Source: Spinacia oleracea
Taxonomy: Eukaryota; Streptophyta; Magnoliopsida; Caryophyllales; Amaranthaceae
Assembly (NCBI RefSeq): GCF_020520425.1
Contig: NC_079487.1
Span: 104,008,141-104,072,140, forward strand
Length of the DNA: 64,000 nt
Reading direction: 5' to 3'
The notes under the pieces are model-generated. The model searched no databases. It saw only the letters and a list, made by a program, of their open reading frames with translations, and was not told the origin of the DNA. Positions 46,993 to 58,722 of the stretch are shown piece by piece. The translations under genes were made by a program, and so were the position numbers. How positions within the stretch are numbered: the stretch's first letter is position 1; every line of letters begins with the position of its first letter.

Positions 46993-47186
46993 CACTACAA
47001 GAAATTGATTAATTACCAACCGCTAAAATTGGTTGGTAAAACGCGAAAAACGGTTGGTAAAAGATTTTGCGACCGCCAACGGTCGCAAAAAGGCGGTCAG
47101 TTTTCACCTGGACGGTAATTTAGGAAACTCCGACTGGAAGGCGGTCGCTAAAATTTACCGACAGGATTAGCGACCGCAATACACAG
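46993..47186. mobile_element. Truncated CACTA-type fragment
   Basis: It starts CACTACAAGAAA, a typical CACTA terminus, and has CTA on both sides (46990-46992 and 47187-47189). The right inverted end is missing. gcgaccgc and ggttggtaaaa motifs recur inverted within it. Comparison with arm A shows the insertion cleanly interrupts an exon of arm B. Confidence 0.6.
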
Positions 47187-47771
47187 CTACTTGTGTTGGG
47201 CTAGCTTCTCGGGTAGTAACACCACTAACACTTCTCCTCAAATTGCCATTATCACCACTATATGTCACCTTCTGAGACTTCAATTAAGTGCTCTTGTCAA
47301 AACGAATAATAAAATTATAACCAATTGATGTTAAACATAAAAATAATATATCTTACCATCAGTTTACCATAATCGCCTTTCTTTTTCCCGTTGGCCTCTA
47401 TTGCCTTCGCCAATTCTTTTTTACCCCAGACCTTGCTTCTAGGATATACATCCAACTTCTTAGAAGATCCCAGACGCAAACGATATAGGTAAAATATCTA
47501 CAAAGTTATCCAATAATATATAAATATCTACAATACTGTATTCTACACATTTATGAAACAAATTTTGTAATATACCTCTATGAAAAGCAAAATAACTTAC
47601 CATTAAAGCAACAACACAGCCGCCACATCCAGACACATACCCTTTTTGCTCAAACTTTCTTGAAAATGTCGTAGCACGATCCATTAACCAGTTGTATGCC
47701 CAAGAAGACCAATCATACTCCTCTTCCTTCTCACTCACCACCACAACAGCCATTAACTGAGGATATAGGAC

Positions 47772-50700
47772 TGATAGATTATGTATATAATTAGAATATT
47801 ATGTATATAATTAGAATATTGTGTAATCATGTAAAATAGGTTAGTGTATCTTTTAGTCAATAATTAGTCCATATCTATAGCCTAGTATTACGTTATTCAC
47901 TGACTATATTATTCAAACAATTCAATGAGAATTGGTTACGGGAAATAATTCTCTATTCTTTCATGGTATCAGTTTGTTAGGGTTTTCTCTTCCGCAGCCC
48001 TACTCTTCTTCTTCTTCTTTTCGTCTTACTTCCTCTCCCATTCATCAGCCATGTCTGATGACCTTCCTCCCCCTGTGAAGCAATCACCATCGTTCCATCC
48101 TGCCCTCACCGTCTTGAATATTAATAACCATGTCTCTGTGGTCCTCGAGATGGAAAACTCTCAATATGGAACATGGGCTGAACTCTTCAAGATTCATGCT
48201 CGATCTCACAAAGTTCTCCATCACATTATTCCTCCCCCTCCAGGAAAAGAAAAGCCGCCACCCTCAACTGATGAAGAACTCGAGTTATGGACCACCATTG
48301 ACGCCACCGTGCTTCAATGGATTTATTCGACTATTTCGAATGACCTTTTAAACACCATTATTGAACCGGATGCCACTGCCATGGAAGCTTGGGATTGTTT
48401 GCGTGAAATATTCCAGGACCATCAAAACTCTCGTGCGGTGATCCTTGAACAAGAATTCACCACGACCCGCATGGAGGATTTTCCAAATGCTTCCACATAT
48501 TGTCAGCATCTCAAGAACCTTGCGGATCAATTGAAAAACGTTGGGGCTCCTGTTTAAACAGTCGTCTTGTTCTCCAGCTCGTCTCGGGTCTGACTGAAAC
48601 TTACAAGTGGGTGGGATCGCAAATACGGCATGCTAAACCTCTTCCTCCATTCAGAGAAGCCAGTTCATCACTTTGTATGGAAGAAGGAGAGCTCGCAAAA
48701 ATGGCGTTACAAGGTTCTGGTTCAGCCATGGTGGCCGCCGTCGAGGATAGTGCTCTACCATCTGAAAATTCTGGTTCAAACCGTGGCAAAAACAAGCATG
48801 GTCATCGCCATAATTTTGGGAATGGCCGGAAGGGTGGTTCTGGCCGTGGTAACGGCAGCGGCAAAGGCCACTCCGGCGGTGGTCGCGGCAGCTCTAGCCG
48901 TGGGAGTGGTGGTACGCAGCCAGCAACACAGTCTCAGCAGGTCTGGCACGCTGGCCAACTTGGCCTTTGGCAGTGGGTGCCCCAAGCCCAAACTCAGTGG
49001 GTGCCCCAAGCTCAATCTCAGTGGGCTCATGTCCCTCCTCCTTGTCCTTACCCAACCACAGGTTGGGCTCTCCAGCCAAACGGCCCAACAAGGCAGTCCG
49101 GAATTTTAGGCCCACCTCCTGCCCAATAATTGTACACAGTCGTGGTTGCTCCACATGGTTCATATGTTCCTACCGATATTGAGTCCGCAATGCACACCAT
49201 GACGATGCACCCACTCGATCAGAATTGGTACATGGATACCGGGGCCACTTCTCATATGACATCGGTGAACGGTAATCTTGTTAGGTTATGATACATATGA
49301 ATAAACATAAATCATGCGGAAAAACCATAAAGCCAGGAAACATATTATTTACACATAATCATTTAGCATAATTCAGATGCATACACTTTGTAGCGTGCCC
49401 TCCCTAGCTGTGCCCGAACCGAACAAGAACAAGTCTTTAGGACTCCAAGTGTCGTCCCTCCGTAGATAGTCCACAGCACGTCCGGATCCGCCTTAAGATT
49501 GACCAACTAGAATCGCCCTTAAGGTTCTAGGATTTTCGGCTAATATGGGTTGCAAGTGTTTGGCTGATTTTTGCTTGAAAACCTTACCTTTTGAATACTT
49601 CAAATCTCGATATAAATTGTGAACCCATGCCACATATTTATAGGGGTATGGAAAGAGAATTGGAATCCTACTAGGATACGAATTAATTAAATTAGAATCC
49701 TAGTAAAACTCTTATTAATTAATTTATCTTTTAGGATTAGGAATTTAATCATATATCGAATCCTGATATCTTTAGGATTCGTATAGCACGCTCACGAGCA
49801 TCGCACGAGCACCGCACACTCGCGCAGGCCTTGCGGCCCACGCTGAGCGCACAGCGCCTCGGCCCATGCTTGCTGCCTGTGTCCGCGCGCGCGCCCAAGG
49901 CCTTAGTTGGGCCTGGCCTTGCGCTGGGCCTGGTCGAGGCTTGGCGTGTGTTGGTGATGCGTGTGGCTTGCTGGGCGATGGCCTGGCTTCGTGCTGGGCC
50001 TTCGTCTAGCGAGCCTCGTCCGATGCTAATTCGTACGATACGCTTCCGATTAAATTCCCGATTCCGGAATTCATTTCCGATACGAACAATATTTAATATT
50101 TCCGATTCCGGAATTAATTTCCGTTTCGAACAAATATTTAATATTTCCGTTTCCGGAACTATTTTCCGATTCCGATAATATTTCCGATTCTGACAATATT
50201 TCCGTTTCCGGCAATATTTCCGATTCCGACAATATTTCCATTTCCGATAATATTTTCCAATACGTACCATGTTTCCGTTTCCGGCAACATCTACGACTTG
50301 GATAATATTTATATTTCCGATACGATCCATATTTCCGTTTCCGGCAATATCATCGTTTCCGGAGTATTCATTTCTTGCTTGTGACGATTTCAGCTCCCAC
50401 TGAAACCAAGATCCGTCGATTCCGAATATCTTAATTCCATTAAATACTTGATCCGTTTACGTACTATTTGTGTGACCCTACGGGTTCAGTCAAAAGTAAG
50501 TTGTGGATTAATATAATTAATTCCACTTGAACTGAAGCGGCCTCTAGCTAGGCATTCAGCTCACTTGATCTCACTGAATTATTAACTTGTTAATTAATAC
50601 TGAACCGCATTTATTAGACTTAATATTATATGCATACTTGGACCAAGGGCATTATTTCCTTCAAATCTCTCGTCTTATTTTAATTTGAGCAATCAGAATA

Positions 50701-53283
50701 GTAGTATTGTTGTGGGAAATGGTCATTCTATTCTAATTCGTGGTTGTGGTCACACTACTTTGCCTTCCCCAAACCCCCCCTTGTCTTTACGGAATGTCTT
50801 GCATGCTCCTAAACTCATAAAGAATTTAATTTCAGTACGGAAATTTACTACTGATAATTCTGTGACTGTTGAATTTGATCTGTATGGGTTTTCTGTGAAG
50901 GACTTTCAGACGGGGATGGCACTCATGAGGTGTGATAGCCGGGGCGATCTTTATCCAATTACCACCACCAAATTTCCAACCACCACTCCATCAACTTTTG
51001 CAGCTTTGTCCTCTTCCCTTTGGCATGATCGTCTAGGTCACCCGGGCGATTCTATTTTGGGTTGTCTTAGGCTTAATAAAAGCATTGAATGTAATAAATC
51101 TATTCGTTCTAGTGTTTGTCGTTCATGCGTTCTTGGTAAACACATTAAGTTGCCGTTTGTTTCTTCAATTTCTGAAACTTTAATGCCATTTGATATTATT
51201 CATAGTGATTTGTGGACATCTCCTGTGTTGAGTTCTTTGGGTCATCGATATTATGTTCTTTTCTTGGATGATTTTTCCAAATATTTGTGGACTTTTCCGT
51301 TGGCTAAGAAATCTGATGTATATGCAAAGTTTTTAGCCTTAAAAGCCCATATTCACACCCAATTTGACCGTCCAATAAAAAATGTCCAATGTGATAATGG
51401 GCGGGAGTATGATAACCGTCAATTCGGAAAATTTGTGAGTCTAATGGGATGTCTTTTCGTCTCTCTTGTCCTCATACGTCCTCACAAAATGGGAAAGCCG
51501 AAAGAAAAATTCGTTCTATCAATAATATCACTAGAACTCTCCTTGCCCACGTCTCTCTTCCCCCCCCCCCCCCCCCCCCTCTTTTTGGCATCACACTCTA
51601 CAAATGGCAACTTACCTACTCAATATCTTACCGAGCAAGTTATTGGGTCATGTTTCTCCCTTGCAAGTGTTGTACCAAAGAAAGCCATCTTACTCTCATC
51701 TTCGGGTTTTTGGGTGTCTATGCTATCCCCTATTTCCTTCTACCTCTATCCACAAATTGCAAGCTCGGTCCACGCCGTGTGTGTTTTTAGGATATCCTAC
51801 GAATCATAGAGGGTACAAATGTTACGATTTATCGTCAAATAAAATTATTATTTGCCGTCACGTAATATTCGATGAAGGTGTTTTTCCGTTTTCTAAATTG
51901 CAAAATCCAACTCCTAATTCCTATGAGTTTTTAGATGATGGGTTGTCCCCTTTCTGGATGCACCACTTGGCTACTCAAACCACCAAATAGCCCAGTCCAC
52001 ATCCCCCTACACCCGTGGCCCAGCATGGCAACTCCCAGCCTTCTCCTTTGGGTGATTCTGCCAATCCCTCTCCTTTGGCAGCTAGTGGGCCGGCCCAATC
52101 CACTGCAGCCCAACCCCACATTGCTACCACTCAGCCACCTACTACGACCTGCACTCCTGATTCACCTTTGGGCCGCCAATTCTCTGGCCCACCTCCTACA
52201 GCCACTCAATCTTCACCCCAGCAGCCCAATGTGACCAATCCGCCCCGTATGGTAACCCGGAGTCAACACGGTATTTTTAAACCGAAACACACTTTTAATT
52301 TAAATACCACGGTTCGGAAATCTCCCTTACCTCGTAACCCGGTGACCGCCCTTCGTGACCCGAATTGGAAAATGGATATGGATGATGAATTTGATACTCT
52401 TATTAATAATAAGACGTGGGAGTTGGTGCCCCGTCCACCTAATGTGAATGTTATTCGTTCTATGTGGATTTGTTCTAACAAAAATAAGTCTAATGGTGAT
52501 TTTGAGAGGCATAAAGCCCGTCTTGTAGGTGATGGTAAAACTCAACAGGTTGGCATTGATTGTGGTGAAACATTCAGTCCGGTGGTCAAACCGGCAACCA
52601 TCCATACAGTTCTTAGTCTCTCCTTGTCTAAGAATTGGCCCATCCATCAACTTGATGTTAAAAATGCGTTCTTGCATGGTGAGCTCAAGGAAACAGTGTA
52701 TATGCATCAACCCATGGGATTTCGGGATCCCACTCATCCAGATTATGTATGTTTGCTCCTTAAGTCCTTATATGGGCTTAAGCAGGCCCCCAGGGCATGG
52801 TACAAACGTTTTGCAGATTATGTTTCTTCCATTGGTTTTACAAATAGCAGATCTGAAAATTCTTTGTTCATCTACAAACAGGGGTCCGCTATGGCATATA
52901 TATTACTTTATGTTGATGACATTATTCTTACTGCCTCCTCAGATGCTCTCAGGTGCTCCATCATGGCTCTTCTTGCCTCAGAATTCGCTATGAAGGATCT
53001 GGGTCCGTTGAATTATTTTTTGGGCATTGTTGTGACACGCAGTAAGGATGGTATGTTCCTTTCACAACGCAAGTATGCCGAGGAAATCATTGATCGTGCT
53101 GGCATGTCCTCTTGTAAGGCTTCTCCTACTCCGGTTGATACAAAACCAAAACTCAGCCATACTTCCGGTGCCCCATATGTTGATCCGACGCATTACCGTA
53201 GTCTTGTTGGTGCCCTTCATTATCTTACTTTCACACGGCCGGATATTTCTTATGCCGTTCAACAGGTCTATCATAATCTATCA
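47772..53283 (+). mobile_element. Ty1/Copia retrotransposon, broken (fossil)
   Basis: It starts TGATAGATTATG and ends CATAATCTATCA, with the 5 bp duplication AGGAC (47767-47771 and 53284-53288). The 5' LTR is about 190 bp (47772-47963), followed by a tRNA-Met-type primer site TGGTATCAG. Parts in order: gag (UBN2-like, about 48050-49130), integrase region (LWHDRLGHPG, IIHSDLWTSP; about 50900-51990) and reverse transcriptase (DVKNAFLHGELKE, YVDDIILTAS; about 52330-53270). RNase H and nearly all of the 3' LTR are absent. The element is broken in several places and holds a solo LTR of another family. Moderately old. Confidence 0.85.
49279..50663 (+). mobile_element. Solo LTR nested in the Copia element (fossil)
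   Basis: It runs TGTTAGGTTATG...TATTTCCTTCA with the 5 bp duplication AATCT (49274-49278 and 50664-50668). At 1385 bp with no internal genes, it is a solo LTR. It includes a ttccgtttccgg-type short repeat array (about 50040-50360) and a GC-rich patch. The same family occurs at 54093-55488. Superfamily not assigned. Confidence 0.82.
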
Positions 53284-54092
53284 AGGACAGTGCTCGTTGT
53301 GGTAAGACATAATATAAAGCCTAACACAATTATCAGGAACAGAGTCCTAAATTCTTTCTTATCAATTGGGAAGTGCTTAGAGGTTGACCACAACCACTAT
53401 CTAAAGCTTTTACAACCTTCGACAACAAGAAAGTCGCATGCTTAGGATCATCAAGATTTACCCCATACAAGTTCAGGATCTCCTGAATGTCTCTGACCAT
53501 TCCTACATCCTCAAAATCAACCTCCCCATGAACCTCCTAACCTCCGAAAGGCAACCCAAAGATATGGCTGAAATCGAGTGGTTTAAATTTAAACACATGA
53601 CCATCTCCAAATTCGACATCACCATCATCCCCTAACCTAGTCAACAACCAATAACAAAACTTCCGATCCACCCACCGCATCTTAAATTCCAAAAGCCCCC
53701 CAAAACCTATTTTCATAACTTCTTCCTTCCTCGAATTGTCTAGCTTACTTAAGACCTTCACAAATGCCTCGACCCGACAGACAATGTTCGGTGCCTACAA
53801 GAAACATATTCAGCTCATAAATATTATGTACAACATATTCACTAAATATATACGATGAACAACATATTCACTACATAACACACTGTAAAATACACATGAA
53901 CTTCAACAAAAACATCAACGTTCATGACAGTCCAGCAATCAAGAACAAAAAAATGACAATCCATGATTATATTACCTTTGGACACATTTTAAGCTGAGTC
54001 GATACCACGAGTCCAAATGACCTCACTGACTCTCCGTTGGTCATCTTACTCGTACTCTTACGCTTCACAGCCTGAAACCAAAAAACAAAATC

Positions 54093-55488
54093 TGAAGGAA
54101 ATAATGCCCTTGGTCCAAGTATGCATTCTATGTTAAATAAATGCGGTTCATTAGTAATTAACAAGTTAATAATTCAGTGAGATCAAGTGAGCTGAATGCC
54201 TAGCTAGAGGCCGCTTCAGTTCAAGTGGAATTAATGATATTAATCCACAGCTTACTCTTGACTGAACCCGTAGGGTCACACAAATAGTACGTAAACGGAT
54301 CAAGTATTTAATGGCATTAAATACTCCATCTATGGATATTCGGAATCGACGGATCTTGGTTTCAGTGGGAGCTGAGATCGTCACAAGCAAGAAATGAATA
54401 CTCCGGAAACGATGATATTGCCGGAAACGGAAATATGGATCGTATCGGAAATATAAATATTATCCAAGTCGTAGATATTACCGGAAACGGAAACATGGTA
54501 CGTATCGGAAAATATTATCGGAAATGGAAATATTGCCGGAATCGGAAATATTGCCGGAAACGGAAATATTGTCAGAATCAGAAATATTATCGGAATCGGA
54601 AAATAATTCCGGAAACGGAAATATTAAATATTTGTTCGAAACGGAAATTAATTCCAGAATCGGAAATATTAAATATTGTTCGTATCGGAAATGAATTCCG
54701 AAACCGGGAATTTTATCGGAAGCGTATCGTACGAATAAGCATCGGACGAGGCCTGCCGGACGAAGGCCCAGCACGAAGCCAGGCCATCGCCCAACAAGCA
54801 ATGGCGCGCCACAACACAGCCCAAGGCTGCGGCAGGCCTACCGCAAGGCAGGCCCAGCGCGCAGCTTAGGCCATGGCAGCCTCGTGGGCTGCGGTAGCTC
54901 GCGTGGGCTTCGTGGGCGTGTGGGCTGTGCGCGGGCATGGCCTGCATGCTTGCGGGTCATGCTCGTGTGTGTTTGTGTCCATGCATAATTCCTAAAACTA
55001 TTAGGATTTGATGTATGATTAAATTCCTATTCTTATTAGGATTATTTAATTAATTAGAGTCCTTGTAGGATTCTTAAGTTTAATTAAATCGTATCCTACT
55101 AGGATTCCAATTCCCTTTCCAAACCTCTATAAATAAAGGCCTAAGGTCATAATTTATACGCACGATTGAAGTATTCAAAGGGTAAGTTTTTGAAAGAAAA
55201 TTCAGCCACACTCTTGCAAAAATAACCGAAATTCCTAAGCACCTTAAGGGCGATTCTAGTTGGTCAATCTTGAGGCGGATCCGGACGTACTGTGGACTAT
55301 CTACGGAGGGACGACACTTGGAGTCCTAAAGACTTGTTCTTGTTCGGTTCGGGCGCAGCTAGGGAAGGCACGCTACAACATGTATGCATCTAATCTATGC
55401 TAAATGATTATGTGTAAATAATATGCTTTCCTGGCTTTATGGTTTTTCCGCATGATTTATGAATTGTCATATGTATCATAACCTAACA
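54093..55488 (-). mobile_element. Second solo LTR of the same family (fossil)
   Basis: In reverse orientation to 49279-50663: TGAAGGAAATAATG...CATAACCTAACA, with the 5 bp duplication AAATC (54088-54092 and 55489-55493). 1396 bp. It sits in an intron of arm B. Arm A has the empty site near 28560. Confidence 0.82.
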
Positions 55489-57355
55489 AAATCAACATCA
55501 TCTTACGATACAAATATATAATATCCTATTCAAGTTTTAATTAACTACTGCAACAGTTATACCTTTTGCCTTTTACGCTTCACTTTTTCCTTCATGCCCT
55601 TCCCTTTTTCCGGCTTTTTCTTCTGTCTTCCTCTTCCTCTTCAGATATGTCATCATCATCATCTTCATCTTTTTCATCAACTTCATCATCCGTTTCCTCG
55701 ATCTTAGCCTTCCCCTTTTTCTTCTTTTTCCTCCTTTGTTCGTAATCAGATGCATCACTGCGTTGGGAAGAATAAGATGACGCAGATGATTCAAATGCAG
55801 AATCATCTTCTTCCTCACTACTCTCTCCACAATCATCATCATACTCCACCGAATCTATCTCATCTCCGTCATCATCAATCTTGTACGACCTCTTTATCTT
55901 CCCACCGTTCTTGATCAATCTTGCGGGATCACTAGGTTTCTTCCCGGGTACAGCACCAAGTAAAGTGTGGATGATACTCTGTCAAACAACCAACAATATA
56001 ACATTTTAAGTAAATTAAAATATTACACAATAACTAAGTGAAATAATATGATCCTTACCGCCCTATTCTTTACTGCCCCAGCAACTTTCTTCGTATCTGC
56101 AGCTTTCCTCTTAGTTGCAACTACCTTAACGTTGCCCCCCATTCTACAAGTTCATCCGGATTTAATATCAGCGATCAACACTAATAAACAAATGCATCAC
56201 TAATAAACAAATGCATCACTACTAACTCACGAAAAATAAATGCATCCCGCCCTCACATAGCTACCTAACAAATTCACCTAACAATCTACTTATGAAAAAA
56301 ATAATCATTTCATAGACTTTTCAAACACCAAAATTAACATTCATACACTTCAATGTCTTCTCTATGTTATTATTCCCAGTATCTATTCTTACTCCCCCCA
56401 TTTTGTGTCCAATGAGGGTCCAATGAAGATTTGGGCAATTTTATAAGTTCAAACTTTTTCTGTTGATAATTATATGCTACGAATCAAAAAAAACCTTAAT
56501 ATTACATCTTTTGCATAAATCCTGAACATGATTCTCGAATCAAAAAAACCTAAAAATTATATCTTTCGCATAAATCCTGAACATGATTCTCGATTCAAAA
56601 AACCCTAAAACTTATAGCTTTTGCATAAATCCTAGCATGATTCTCGAATAAAAAAAACCCTAATTGAAAAATTACAATTCCCTCCAATAGCTCATACTCA
56701 ATCCATCAATTCAACTTCAAAGACATATTCACTAAAACCAAATATCAATTCCATCAAAACCAAATATATAATCCATCTACTCATAAACGAAAATCATAAA
56801 ACCAAATAAACTCAAAAACGTAATCTGTATAACGAAATATATAATCCATCTATTCAAATAAAAATACGATATAATCCATCCATCTTTTCATAGACGAAAA
56901 TCATAAAACCAAAAATAAATTCCTTCAAATCCAAATTCATAAACGAAAATCATAAAACCAAACATAAAATCCAATTATTTGATTTAGAGTTTAATCACCT
57001 CGAGATAAAATCGTGAAGAACAACAATTGCTTGAACCACACCTTCACCAATGCAGCTCGCGAACACAAGGTTGTTGAATAGTTCGCCCAAAACTCGGATT
57101 TCTGAAGTAGATTCAAGGTAATTTTTGAGAGAGGAGAAAGAGAGAGAAAACTCGAGGAGGGAGAGAGAAAGACAAAACAAAAATTCGAGGAGAGAGACAG
57201 AGTTACCCGAGGAAGCTTTCACGTTCCCGTAACGGAGTCCACGTAGGAAACGGGCTAAAATTTTGAAATTGAGGCGAAATAACCAAATTTCCCCTGTGAT
57301 GTGTTTTGAAACACATCACAGACTGTCGCTACGACGCCCTCCTTTTGAGGGGAAA

Positions 57356-57610
57356 AGTTTAGAAAATAAAACAGGGAAAATATAACTAGTAGTTTTCCCC
57401 ACATTTCATTTTCCTTACTTTTCCATTTAAATTACCAAACAAGATAAAATTAAGTAATTCTCATATTTTCACACTTTTTCTCATTAAACTAGAGTTACCA
57501 AATACATTATTAGGGTTCAATTTCTACCAAATGAGTGTGCTTGACATCTTGGGGTTAGATTTTCCTTACCTTACCGGCTTTCCCCTGCTCCTAAGTACTT
57601 GGCCTACAAA
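57356..57610. other. Spacer beside arm B
   Basis: AT-rich. No gene seen. It may include diverged flank of the duplicated repeat gene. Confidence 0.3.
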
Positions 57611-58148
57611 TAGACCTGTCAAAAATCGACCCGAAAACCGACCCGAACCCGACCCGAAAATAATGGGTCTTGAACAAGATTTTGTGACCCGTAACCCGAT
57701 TCTATCCGAACCCGAGCAACCCGAAAAGTAATGTGAGCCCGATCGAACCCGTTTTGGACCCGACCGATTGAAAATTATTGTATTTATAGTAATAAATGAG
57801 ATTATGAGAAAATTTAAGCATAATAAACACATTGTTTTTACTATTGTGGTGTGTAATATATTTTAATTTGAATTATACGCCATTTTATGGTTGAATTTTA
57901 CTAAATATACACTAGTGTAGGAAAATTTGTTAATTTGTTCCCATATTTTGTATATTTATCACCTAAATTAATGAAAATATAATGCGCGTTTTAAAATCTC
58001 TCAACCCGTTGTGTCGACCTGAACCCGAAAGTTTTGGGTCTTGAACAAGCATTTGTAAACCCGAACCCGAAAATAACCGACCCGATTCAACCCGAACCCG
58101 AAAATAATTTTTTATAACCCAACCCGACCGACCCGTTTGACAGGTCTA
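57611..58148. mobile_element. hAT-type MITE with exact 8 bp duplication
   Basis: The ends TAGACCTGTCAAA and TTTGACAGGTCTA are inverted. CCTACAAA flanks it at 57603-57610 and 58149-58156. The interior has many cccgaacccga motifs on both strands near the ends. It is related to 14711-15023. Confidence 0.83.
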
Positions 58149-58722
58149 CCTACAAATAGTGGACCAAAATAACATACCGGCGTTCGGGGAATAGAGTGAA
58201 ATTGGGATGGTAATTTATGGGTGCGAATTGCTTGATATTTTTCCTATTGACTTGTTTGATAAATGATAAGAATAGATTGTGAACACCTTACAAAAATATT
58301 CATATACCCTTAGACTTCCTCTAGGTCAGACTCCTCCTTCCTTTAAACAAAAAAAAAGTTCCACATCTTCCCAATAAAAAAGGAAAATTGAAATTGAATT
58401 CACTTCATGCCTTTAACCTTAATTTGGGTAAGATTTAAAATCATTATGACCAATAAATTACACACTTTCTACAAAGATTATTTTTCTAAGACAAAAGGAT
58501 AAAACACAAAATGTATAGAAGAGGGTGGTGCATCGGATTCTTCTCCTAAGACACATTGCCAGAATCCTTCTACGGATGCTCCAAACTTTACCAAGAAGCT
58601 AAAACATGGGACAATAGCACCTTAATTAATTATCAAAAAGAAAAAAAAAATAGCACCTTAATTAACCAAACAAATAAACAATTCCTTTTGCACACTATAC
58701 ACTGTTTCTGCTCAAACTTTTA
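58149..58722. other. 3' flank of UXS1
   Basis: AT-rich sequence that probably contains the UXS1 3' UTR near its right side. Nothing else seen. Confidence 0.4.

Larger units (their letters stand above)
31666..57355 (-). pseudogene. Repeat-derived gene, arm B, exploded by insertions
   Basis: Homologous to arm A but inverted: 5' leader 57355-56990, start ATG at 56142, exon 2 about 55570-55979, exon 3 about 53980-54075, exon 4 from 53793 (resuming at 47754-47602), exon 5 about 47357-47498, exon 6 pieces on either side of 46993-47186 and 33042-46927, exon 7 from about 32903. It extends past the end of arm A through two more exons (31855-32026, containing EEDQRDCYHTIMIKECASTG, and 31670-31750, containing PRDPPFMIARKYGKI). 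The copy has in-frame stops (for example after HIFGLPFGG and at the end of NTKTL), so it is broken even without its insertions. Where compared, the FGGLL domains of arms A and B differ at only about 3 of 70 residues. Confidence 0.65.
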
